Origin: Gammaproteobacteria bacterium
GTDB taxonomy: Bacteria; Pseudomonadota; Gammaproteobacteria; Burkholderiales; Burkholderiaceae_C
Assembly: GCA_018903185.1 (NCBI GenBank)
Contig: JAHIQV010000053.1
Coordinates: 1 to 5,806 of the forward strand
Direction: 5' to 3'
Length of the DNA stretch: 5,806 nucleotides
Position 1 is the first letter of the stretch. Every line of letters begins with the position of its first letter. Shown in pieces: positions 1 to 5,689 of the stretch. The translations under genes were made by a program, and so were the position numbers. The notes under the pieces were generated by a model. The model had not been told where the DNA came from. It did no database searches and saw only the letters and a list, made by a program, of their open reading frames with translations.

Positions 1-708
1 CAACTCATCGCACCGGGTCGGGTGCTGCTGTGCCTGTCGCGCCAGTCCAGCGCCGAACTCACCGAACTCGCGAGCCAGCGCGGCGCCACGCTGCTGCAAT
101 GGCGCATCGACCTGGCCGACACCGTGGCCGCGGCCGAGCGCCTGCAAAACTGGCTGGCGCAGCTCGACGCGCCCAGCCTGGCCAGTGCCACGCTGATCAA
201 CAACGCCGGCGTGATTCCGGCCATCGGACCGCTGGACGCCTGCCCGCCCGATCAGCTGGCCAATGCGCTGCGCGTCGGGCTCGAAGCCCCGATGCAGCTC
301 GCCGCGGCCTTTCTGCGCGCCACCGGCGCCTGGGTCGATGGCGGATGGCGCGGCCCGCGCAAGGTGCTCAACATCTCGTCCGGCCTGGGCCGTCGCCCCA
401 TGGCCGCGCAGGCGCCGTATTGCGCCGCCAAAGCCGGGCTGGACCACTTCACCCGCTGCAGCGCGCTCGATGAGGCACAGCGCGAACACGGCGCCAGGCT
501 GGTCTCGCTGGCGCCCGGCGTGATCGACACCGACATGCAGGTGCAGTTGCGCGCCGGTGACCCCGCCGCCTTCCCCGACCTGCAGCGTTTCGTGGAACTC
601 CAGCGCCAGGGCCAGCTCTCAAGTCCTCAGGACGCCGCCCGCCAGGTCCTGGCCTGGCTCCAGCGGCCCGACTTCGGAGACCAACCGGTGGCCGACGTGC
701 GGGACTGA
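1..708 (+). CDS. Short-chain dehydrogenase/reductase (SDR), 5'-truncated by window edge
   Basis: NAD(P)-dependent oxidoreductase of the SDR superfamily; the substrate cannot be told. The frame is open from base 1 (first residues QLIAPGRVLLCLSR). This looks like the helix and second beta strand that follow the glycine-rich TGxxxGxG cofactor loop, so roughly 20-25 residues including that loop are probably missing upstream. The GTG at 22 is therefore unlikely to be the true start. Visible residues (counted from base 1): LINNAG cofactor/structural motif about 65-70, NISSG with the likely catalytic Ser 127, and YCAAK with Tyr 140 and Lys 144. APGVIDTDMQ at about 172-181 resembles the C-terminal part of sepiapterin reductase and benzil reductase (YueD) type SDRs. 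At the position of the usual catalytic Asn (VNL) it reads VGL, so that Asn appears to be Gly 93. The next gene begins 32 nt downstream, so co-transcription is plausible. The superfamily call is firm; the subfamily is a guess. Confidence 0.9.
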   Translation, partial: QLIAPGRVLLCLSRQSSAELTELASQRGATLLQWRIDLADTVAAAERLQNWLAQLDAPSLASATLINNAGVIPAIGPLDACPPDQLANALRVGLEAPMQLAAAFLRATGAWVDGGWRGPRKVLNISSGLGRRPMAAQAPYCAAKAGLDHFTRCSALDEAQREHGARLVSLAPGVIDTDMQVQLRAGDPAAFPDLQRFVELQRQGQLSSPQDAARQVLAWLQRPDFGDQPVADVRD

Positions 709-740
709 ATCCGCCAGCGGCCGCCCTGCGGGAGACCACC

Positions 741-1322
741 ATGACCCAGCTTTCTCGCCGCCAGTTCAACCGCTCGCTGTTCACACTGGGTGCCGTATCC
801 GGCGTTCCGATGCTGGCCATGGCGCAGGGCAGTGGCGACTTCTGGGCCCTGCTGCGCCGCGGCGGCTGCGTCGTGCTGATGCGCCATGCGTTGACCGAAC
901 CCGGCATCGGCGACCCACCGGGCTTCCGGCTCGACCAGTGCAGCACCCAGCGCAAGCTGAGCGAAGCCGGCCGCGAGCAGGCGCGCCGGGTCGGCGCGGC
1001 GTTCACCCGCGAAAGCGTGCCAATCGACGAAGTGCGCTCCAGCGCCTGGTGCCGCTGCACCGAAACCGCCGAACTCGCCTTCGGCCGCCACACGGTCTGG
1101 GCGCCGATCAATTCCTTTTTCAACGACGCCACCGGTCCGGCGCAGACCCGTGAGGTGTTGCATGCGGTGCGCGGGCTGGCGGCACCGAAGAACCTCATGC
1201 TGGTGACGCACCAGGTCAACATCTCGGCACTCACGGGAGCGTTTCTGTCCATGGGCGAAGTCTTCGTCACCCGGCCCGCTGCCGGCGACCGGCTGCCCGT
1301 GCTGGCGCGCCAGGTGTTCTGA
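741..1322 (+). CDS. Tat-exported histidine phosphatase family protein
   Basis: Protein of 193 aa in the histidine phosphatase (phosphoglycerate mutase-like) superfamily, which hydrolyses phosphate esters through a phosphohistidine; the substrate is unknown. The N-terminus carries a twin-arginine motif SRRQF (residues 5-9), then a hydrophobic segment and an AMA|Q signal peptidase site after residue 28. This predicts export of a folded protein to the periplasm. The mature part has the RHA motif (Arg48, nucleophile His49), LSEAGREQA (73-81), the second arginine motif RCTETA (Arg105), and THQVN with the second catalytic His157. The four cysteines (43, 67, 104, 106) are all in the mature part and could form disulfides after export. 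The start is supported by GGGAG at 730-734, six nt upstream of the ATG. It lies 32 nt after the SDR gene, and a 149-nt spacer separates it from the thiolase. Family and export calls rest on visible motifs; the physiological role is unknown. Confidence 0.9.
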   Translation: MTQLSRRQFNRSLFTLGAVSGVPMLAMAQGSGDFWALLRRGGCVVLMRHALTEPGIGDPPGFRLDQCSTQRKLSEAGREQARRVGAAFTRESVPIDEVRSSAWCRCTETAELAFGRHTVWAPINSFFNDATGPAQTREVLHAVRGLAAPKNLMLVTHQVNISALTGAFLSMGEVFVTRPAAGDRLPVLARQVF

Positions 1323-1350
1323 ACGCTCGCGACGGGCTGGTGCGCCCGAG

Positions 1351-1378
1351 TTGACAGTCGACAAGCCCGGTGTAAGCC
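1351..1378 (+). promoter_or_regulatory. Possible sigma-70 type promoter for the thiolase operon
   Basis: A perfect -35 consensus TTGACA lies at 1351-1356. The best -10 candidate is TAAGCC at 1373-1378 with a 16-bp spacer, which is a poor match to TATAAT. It is the only convincing -35 hexamer in the 149-nt spacer before the thiolase gene, and it would give a leader of roughly 85-90 nt. The hexamer is seen directly; promoter function is inference. Confidence 0.35.
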
Positions 1379-1406
1379 TGCCGCGCATACCATGTGGTGT
1401 TGATCC

Positions 1407-1416
1407 GGTGATCACC
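1407..1416. repeat. 10-bp perfect palindrome GGTGATCACC
   Basis: A perfect dyad in the spacer, about 28 bp downstream of the candidate -10 and 56 bp before the thiolase start. A partial copy of one arm (GGTCACC) follows at 1431-1437. It could be an operator half-site pair for a small dimeric repressor, for example a fatty-acid or acyl-CoA responsive regulator. It is short and matches no operator that I can name. Confidence 0.25.
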
Positions 1417-1460
1417 CCCCTCCCGGGGCAGGTCACCACCCATCACACCCCACCACACAC

Positions 1461-1465
1461 AGGAG
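1461..1465 (+). promoter_or_regulatory. Shine-Dalgarno that fixes the thiolase start
   Basis: AGGAG at 1461-1465 abuts an ATG at 1466 and lies six nt before a second in-frame ATG at 1472. Only the second spacing suits initiation, so the protein starts at MSREVVVVSA rather than MNMSREV. The preceding leader (about 1434-1460) contains no G and should be unstructured. Confidence 0.85.
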
Positions 1466-1471
1466 ATGAAC

Positions 1472-2656
1472 ATGAGCCGAGAAGTTGTTGTCGTCAGCGC
1501 CGCCCGCACCGCCATTGGTACCTATGGCGGCAGCCTCAAGGACACGCCGCCCACCGAACTGGCGGCACTGGTCGTCAAGGAAACGCTGGCCCGTGCCGGC
1601 GTGGACGGCCAGGACGTCGGCCATGTGGTTTTCGGCCACGTGGTCAACACCGAACCCAAGGACATGTACCTCTCCCGCGTCGCCGCGGTCAACGGCGGCT
1701 GCGCCGAAGGCACGCCCGCGTTCAACGTCAACCGCCTGTGCGGCTCCGGCCTGCAGGCCATCATTTCTGCCAGCCAGGCGATCATGCTCGGCGACTGCGA
1801 CATCGCCATCGGTGGCGGCGCCGAGAACATGAGCCGTGGCCCCTACGCCAGCCTCTCGGCCCGCTGGGGCGCACGCATGGGCGACACCAAGATGGTCGAC
1901 ATGGTCGTCGGCGCGCTGCACGACCCCTTCCACACCATCCACATGGGCGTGACCGCCGAAAACGTGGCTGCCCAGTTCGGCATCACGCGCGAGATGCAGG
2001 ACGCCCTCGCCGTCGAGAGCCACAACCGCGCACAGCGCGCCACCGAGGCCGGCTACTTCAAGGACCAGATCGTTCCGGTCATGCTCAAGAGCAAGAAAGG
2101 CGAAGTGGCCTACGCCACCGACGAGCATTTCCGCCCCAACTGCAAGCTCGAAGACATGGCCAAGCTCAAGCCCGTGTTCGTGAAGGAAAACGGCACCGTG
2201 ACCGCCGGCAACGCCTCGGGCATCAACGACGCCGCCGCGGCCGTGGTGCTGATGGAAGCCGGTGCGGCCAAAGCCCGTGGCGCCAAGCCGCTGGCGCGCC
2301 TGGTGGCCTACGCCCACACCGGCGTGGACCCCAAGATCATGGGCATCGGCCCGGTGTCGGCCTCGCGCCTGGCGCTGCAGAAAGCCGGCCTCACCGTCAA
2401 CGACATGGACGTGATCGAAGCCAACGAGGCTTTTGCCGCCCAGGCCTGCGCCGTGAGCAAGGAACTCGGCCTCGACCCGGCCAAGGTCAACCCCAATGGT
2501 TCGGGCATTTCGCTCGGCCACCCCATCGGTGCCACCGGCGCGCTGATCACCGTGAAGGCCTTGTACGAACTTCAGCGCATCAACGGTCGCTACGCGCTGG
2601 TGACCATGTGCATCGGCGGCGGCCAGGGCATCGCCGCCATCTTCGAGAGGGTGTGA
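1472..2656 (+). CDS. bktB: Acetyl-CoA C-acyltransferase / beta-ketothiolase, BktB type
   Basis: Thiolase II family enzyme of 394 aa, the same length as I recall for Cupriavidus necator BktB. It catalyses reversible Claisen condensation of acetyl-CoA with a short acyl-CoA, or thiolysis of 3-ketoacyl-CoA. BktB itself joins acetyl-CoA and propionyl-CoA to 3-ketovaleryl-CoA for polyhydroxyalkanoate synthesis and also serves in beta-oxidation. All catalytic residues are present: acyl-accepting Cys90 in NRLCGSG, His350 in SLGHPIGATGA, and proton-shuttling Cys380 in MCIGGGQG. NEAFAAQA (318-325) and GNASGINDAAAA (246-257) are also intact. Recalled BktB shares long blocks such as DPFHxIHMGVTAENV and KPVFVKENGTVTAGNASG (one residue differs). 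No signal peptide is seen, so it is cytosolic. The start is set by AGGAG at 1461. The ATPase gene begins 3 nt after the stop, so they are co-transcribed. Thiolase is certain; the preferred chain length is inferred from similarity. Confidence 0.95.
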   Translation: MSREVVVVSAARTAIGTYGGSLKDTPPTELAALVVKETLARAGVDGQDVGHVVFGHVVNTEPKDMYLSRVAAVNGGCAEGTPAFNVNRLCGSGLQAIISASQAIMLGDCDIAIGGGAENMSRGPYASLSARWGARMGDTKMVDMVVGALHDPFHTIHMGVTAENVAAQFGITREMQDALAVESHNRAQRATEAGYFKDQIVPVMLKSKKGEVAYATDEHFRPNCKLEDMAKLKPVFVKENGTVTAGNASGINDAAAAVVLMEAGAAKARGAKPLARLVAYAHTGVDPKIMGIGPVSASRLALQKAGLTVNDMDVIEANEAFAAQACAVSKELGLDPAKVNPNGSGISLGHPIGATGALITVKALYELQRINGRYALVTMCIGGGQGIAAIFERV

Positions 2657-2659
2657 TCC

Positions 2660-4021
2660 ATGCGATGGTCAGCGGCCATCGCGGAACTTGAGAAGGGCCT
2701 GCTGCAGCGCGACGTGGCGGCCCGCGCGCTGCTGTTGGCGGCGCTCGCGGGCGAGCACGTGCTGCTGCTCGGCCCGCCCGGCACGGCCAAGAGCGAACTC
2801 GCGCGCCGTCTGCAGCGCCTGCTGCCCGGCGCGCACTATTTCGAGCGCCTGCTCACCCGCTTCACCGTGCCCGAAGAGCTGTTCGGTCCGCTCTCGCTGC
2901 GCGCGCTGGAAGACGACCGCTACGAGCGCCTGACCGAGGGTTACCTGCCGAGCGCCGAAGTGGCGTTTCTCGACGAGGTGTTCAAGGCCAACTCGGCCAT
3001 CCTCAACACCCTGCTCGGCCTGCTGCACGAGCGCCAGTTCGACAACGGCAGCCAGCGCCTGCCGGTGCCGCTGGTGTGCCTGGTGGGCGCCAGCAACGAA
3101 CAGCCGCAGGACGACAGCCTGCTCGCGTTCTACGACCGCTTCCTGCTGCGTGTGCCGGTGCAGCCGGTGGACGACGCGCATTTCACCGCCCTGCTGCTGG
3201 CCGACGCGACAGCCGCAGGCGACACCCCGGCCGAGGCGTTGATCGACCCGGCCATGGTGCAGGCCCTGCGCGAGCGCGCGCCGCAAGTCGCCCTGGGTGA
3301 AGCCGCGCTGGCGCTGCTGCTGCAGGCCCGGCAGCACGCGAGCCAGACCGCACAGACCGTGTCGGACCGCCGCTGGCGCCAGCTCGTGGCCCTGCTGCAG
3401 CTGCAGGCCGCCAGCCGCGGGGCCGGCGAGGTCAGCCCCTGGGACCTCTGGCTGCAGCCCTTTGTGCTGGCCGCCGACCCGGCCCAGGTGCCGGCCTGGT
3501 CCACGCTGTTCCTGCACCAGGTCGCCCAGACCGCGCCGCTGCCCATCGACGGGCTGGAGCGCGCGGTGCAGGCCTTTGAATCGCAGCTCGACACCGAGCG
3601 GCGCGCGCCGCCCGATGCGCAGGACGACAGCGCGGGCAAGCTGGCGCTGGCGCGCGCCATCACCCGCCCAGGCGAAGAAAGCGAGATGGTGCGTTTCACC
3701 AGCGCGCGCGCCCAGCGCCACTACAGCGCGGTGCACATCGCCGCCCGTGTGGCGCAGTGCGATCAGTTGCTGGAGCGGCTGATGGCGCTGCACGACGAGT
3801 GGCTGGCGGTCGCCCACGCTGTGCTGACCAAGGCCCGCGCGCACGACTGGCTGCCCCCGAGCTGGCTGCTGCAGATCGAAGCCGCGCACGCCGAGCGTTG
3901 TGGTCAGCTGGCGGGCCTGTGCGCGCAACACCAGTCCACGCGCAACGGTTTTGCAGACCTGCCGGTGGACGCAGAGGCCACCGCCATCGCACCGGCACCG
4001 GTGCACTGGGAATCCCCGTGA
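2660..4021 (+). CDS. ravA: MoxR-family AAA+ ATPase, RavA type
   Basis: Protein of 453 aa, MoxR-class AAA+ ATPase. Motifs in order: Walker A GPPGTAKS (38-45), a TRFTVPEELFGPLSL block (66-80), GYLPSAE (94-100), Walker B VAFLDE (101-106), ILNTLLGLLHERQF (114-127), sensor 1 Asn146 in GASNE, the arginine-finger region YDRFLLR (158-164), and a sensor-2-like SDRRWRQ (235-241). These match the E. coli RavA pattern, including the FGPLS and NERQF-type blocks. In E. coli, RavA forms hexamers, works with ViaA, affects Fe-S/respiratory enzymes and aminoglycoside sensitivity, and binds the lysine decarboxylase LdcI through its LARA domain. This copy is about 45 residues shorter than the 498-aa E. coli protein, and residues 300-400 do not obviously contain LARA. 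The ATG at 2660 follows AGAGG (2646-2650) with 9-nt spacing, 3 nt after bktB. Its stop overlaps the next start. RavA-type is well supported; the symbol is by homology and synteny. Confidence 0.88.
   Translation: MRWSAAIAELEKGLLQRDVAARALLLAALAGEHVLLLGPPGTAKSELARRLQRLLPGAHYFERLLTRFTVPEELFGPLSLRALEDDRYERLTEGYLPSAEVAFLDEVFKANSAILNTLLGLLHERQFDNGSQRLPVPLVCLVGASNEQPQDDSLLAFYDRFLLRVPVQPVDDAHFTALLLADATAAGDTPAEALIDPAMVQALRERAPQVALGEAALALLLQARQHASQTAQTVSDRRWRQLVALLQLQAASRGAGEVSPWDLWLQPFVLAADPAQVPAWSTLFLHQVAQTAPLPIDGLERAVQAFESQLDTERRAPPDAQDDSAGKLALARAITRPGEESEMVRFTSARAQRHYSAVHIAARVAQCDQLLERLMALHDEWLAVAHAVLTKARAHDWLPPSWLLQIEAAHAERCGQLAGLCAQHQSTRNGFADLPVDAEATAIAPAPVHWESP
4008..4012 (+). promoter_or_regulatory. 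Weak Shine-Dalgarno for the GTG start at 4018
   Basis: GGGAA lies five nt before the GTG at 4018, inside the last codons of the ravA-like gene. The GTG overlaps the upstream TGA as GTGA. The weak site, non-ATG codon and 4-nt overlap together suggest translation by coupling (re-initiation after the ATPase gene) rather than strong independent initiation. Confidence 0.5.
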
Positions 4022-5499
4022 AGGCGTCGACAGGCTCGGCCCGGGCGGGCGGGCCGGTCGACCAGCCCTACCACCACCTGAACGCCCTGCCGCGCGAACT
4101 CTGGCGCTGGGCCGTGGTGTGCAGCAGCGGCCCGGCCACGCGCCGCCTGCCCGAACTGGCCCACTGGGTGCGTGCGCTCATGGACGGCGTCCTGCCCGAC
4201 CCGGCGCACGATTTCGGCGACGCCGCCGCCACGCGGGCGCTGCGCCCGCTGCTGGCCGAGCTGGACCTGCTCACCCTCACGCGCCAGAGCGCGCCGCTCA
4301 CCCGGCAGGTGCTGCAGAGCCTGCTGTGGCACCTGGACAGCCTGATCGACCGGCCCGCCGACGAACCGCGCGCGCAGGCGGTGGCGCGCATGCAGGCCAG
4401 CTTCCGCGACAGCTGGGACGTGCAGCGTCAGGGCTGGGACGAGGTGCTGGCGCTGCTGCAGTCGCTGGGTGATCTGGCGCACCTGCGCTGGGACGACCTC
4501 GCCGGCCAGCTCAACCGGCGCGAGTGGCAGGAAGCGCGGCGCATCGGCCAGCTGCTGCAGCGCCTGCCGGCGCTGGCCAGTTTCATCGACGGCGTGGGCC
4601 GCCGCGACACACACCGGCAGCGCCCGCCTGCGCGCACCGCCCGGCCCGATCCGGCGCCCGATGCGCAGGCCGCGCAACGCCAAGCCGACGAAGAAGAACG
4701 CCGCCCCGAGCCCACCGCGGTGGACGGCGTGCGCCGCTCGCGCAACCTCGCGCGCATGGCCGGCAGCGAGAGCCTGAACCTGACCCACCCGGTGCTGCAC
4801 CGGCTCTGGCGCGCGCGCTTCGCCGAAGCCCAGCTGCTGACCTACGACGACCGCGCCCGCGAAACTTCGCGTCGGCCGCTGCCCTTGCCCGAACAACGGC
4901 CGCACCGGCAGGCGCCCACCCACGCCGGGCGCGGCCCGCTGATCATCTGCCTCGACACCTCGGGCTCCATGCGCGGCGCGCCGGAAAGCGTGGCCAAGGC
5001 CTGCGTATTGCAGGCGCTGCGCAGCGCCCACGCCGGCCAGCGACGCTGCCGGCTGCTGGCCTTCGGCGGCCCGAGCGAACTGCTGGAGCGCGACCTGACG
5101 CTCGACGCCGCCGGGCTGGAACACCTGCTCGACCTGATGGGCCAGAGTTTCGACGGCGGCACCGACGTGCAGACGCCGATCGAACGCGCCATCGCCCTGG
5201 TGCAGACCGCCGGCTGGCACGAGGCCGACCTGCTGGTGGTGAGCGACGGCGAGTTCGGCGTCACGCCCGCCACGCTGCAGCAGCTGCGCGAGGCCAAGGA
5301 GCGGCTGGCCCTGCGCGCGCACGGCATCCTGATCGGCGACCGCGAGACCATCGGCCTGCTGGAGGTCTGCGACCACCTGTACTGGGTGCGCGAGTGGCGC
5401 CGCTACGGCAGCGGCGCCAGCGCGGTGGCCGACGACTTTTCGCCGGTGCACAGCCGCAGCCTGACGGCCCTGTATTTCCCCAACGCAATAAGACGGTGA
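4018..5499 (+). CDS. viaA: VWA (MIDAS) domain protein, ViaA type, partner of the MoxR ATPase
   Basis: Protein of 493 aa from the GTG, close to the 483 aa recalled for E. coli ViaA. The N-terminal part (about 20-195) is predicted helical (LPRELWRW, repeated LL/LQ heptad-like runs). A charged, Pro/Arg-rich low-complexity linker follows at about 195-235, then a conserved block with LTHPVLHRLWRARFAEAQLLTYD (255-277), then a C-terminal VWA domain. The metal-binding MIDAS site is complete: Asp313, Ser315 and Ser317 in DTSGSM, Thr382 in GGTD, and Asp410 in VVSDGEFG. ViaA stimulates RavA ATPase, and the pair acts on respiratory/Fe-S enzymes and membrane phospholipid in E. coli. The start was chosen because the frame continues far upstream inside ravA, whereas GTG 4018 gives the classic overlap and family length. 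Residues 3-15 (ASTGSARAGGPVD) are encoded by a repeat-like inverted repeat. The last codons GCA-ATA-AGA-CGG include ATA and AGA, rare in this GC-rich setting, and abut another repeat. Confidence 0.87.
   Translation: MKASTGSARAGGPVDQPYHHLNALPRELWRWAVVCSSGPATRRLPELAHWVRALMDGVLPDPAHDFGDAAATRALRPLLAELDLLTLTRQSAPLTRQVLQSLLWHLDSLIDRPADEPRAQAVARMQASFRDSWDVQRQGWDEVLALLQSLGDLAHLRWDDLAGQLNRREWQEARRIGQLLQRLPALASFIDGVGRRDTHRQRPPARTARPDPAPDAQAAQRQADEEERRPEPTAVDGVRRSRNLARMAGSESLNLTHPVLHRLWRARFAEAQLLTYDDRARETSRRPLPLPEQRPHRQAPTHAGRGPLIICLDTSGSMRGAPESVAKACVLQALRSAHAGQRRCRLLAFGGPSELLERDLTLDAAGLEHLLDLMGQSFDGGTDVQTPIERAIALVQTAGWHEADLLVVSDGEFGVTPATLQQLREAKERLALRAHGILIGDRETIGLLEVCDHLYWVREWRRYGSGASAVADDFSPVHSRSLTALYFPNAIRR
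4026..4062. repeat. Imperfect inverted repeat at the 5' end of the viaA-like gene
   Basis: The arms are 4026-4043 and 4046-4062, each bounded by GTCGAC (4026-4031 and 4057-4062). They pair with one mismatch (A4032/G4056), one G-T wobble and one bulge around a tiny loop, giving a very GC-rich stem. The left arm contains TCGACAGGCTCGGCCCG, close to a dispersed betaproteobacterial repeat I recall as TTCGACAGGCTCAGCCCGAA. The element starts six nt after the end of the GTG start codon's neighbour codon region and is fully in frame, so it is translated as STGSARAGGPVD. Pairing is seen directly; membership of a repeat family is from recall. Confidence 0.6.
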
Positions 5500-5581
5500 G
5501 GCCCCCCTGCGCCGCTGCGCGGCTTCCCCCCCGGAGGGGGGACCACGCCCTGTGGCCCGGCGAAGCCGGTTCCACGGCGTG
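5500..5581. repeat. Multi-hairpin intergenic palindromic repeat (Comamonadaceae-type)
   Basis: Three consecutive stems fill the space right after the viaA-like stop. Stem 1 is GCCGC-TGC-GCGGC (5511-5523). Stem 2 is a 7-bp stem of six C-G pairs closed by T-A with a CGGA tetraloop (5525-5542). Stem 3 is a compound stem, CACGCC/GGCGTG outside (5544-5549 with 5576-5581), GTGG/CCAC inside (5552-5555 with 5572-5575), and CCGGC-GAA-GCCGG at the tip (5557-5569). No T-tract follows on either strand, so this is not a canonical intrinsic terminator. It may protect the 3' end of the operon mRNA or favour Rho-independent pausing. I recall similar CCCCTCCGGGGG-containing units between genes in Comamonadaceae. 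The remaining spacer, 5582-5689, holds only a weak hairpin (CACGCG 5592-5597 with CGCGTG 5617-5622) and no convincing promoter. Confidence 0.65.
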
Positions 5582-5689
5582 TGCTGGAAAACACGCGACC
5601 GTCTGTTCGTCTTGTCCGCGTGCCTGCACTCAGCGAACTTTGGCTTACCCCCCGCCTCCAACCCGTTCTGTCCTTGAAGAGGTGCTGCG

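Noticed and set aside
1466..1471. Upstream ATG as the thiolase start
   Set aside because: It directly abuts AGGAG with no spacing. The ATG at 1472 has ideal spacing and gives the family length of 394 aa.
1433..2521. 362-codon open frame on the minus strand across the thiolase
   Set aside because: It is antisense to a fully intact thiolase; His/Val/Gly/Ala-rich shadow composition and no motif.
1351..2691. 446-codon + strand frame overlapping the thiolase in another frame
   Set aside because: The product is extremely Arg/His/Gly-rich with no family features. The thiolase frame carries all catalytic motifs.
2669..4006. 445-codon open frame on the minus strand across the ravA-like gene
   Set aside because: It mirrors the coding frame of a clear AAA+ ATPase; composition is dominated by Arg, Gln, Gly and His, and no domain is visible.
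3757..4017. Upstream extension of the VWA frame inside the ravA-like gene
   Set aside because: The frame is open there, but the extension would overlap ravA by 265 nt and is Arg/Ala-rich. GTG 4018 gives the family length and a standard 4-nt overlap.
5525..5581. Intrinsic terminator after the viaA-like gene
   Set aside because: Stems are strong, but no run of T follows on the + strand and none on the minus strand either, so a canonical Rho-independent terminator is not supported.
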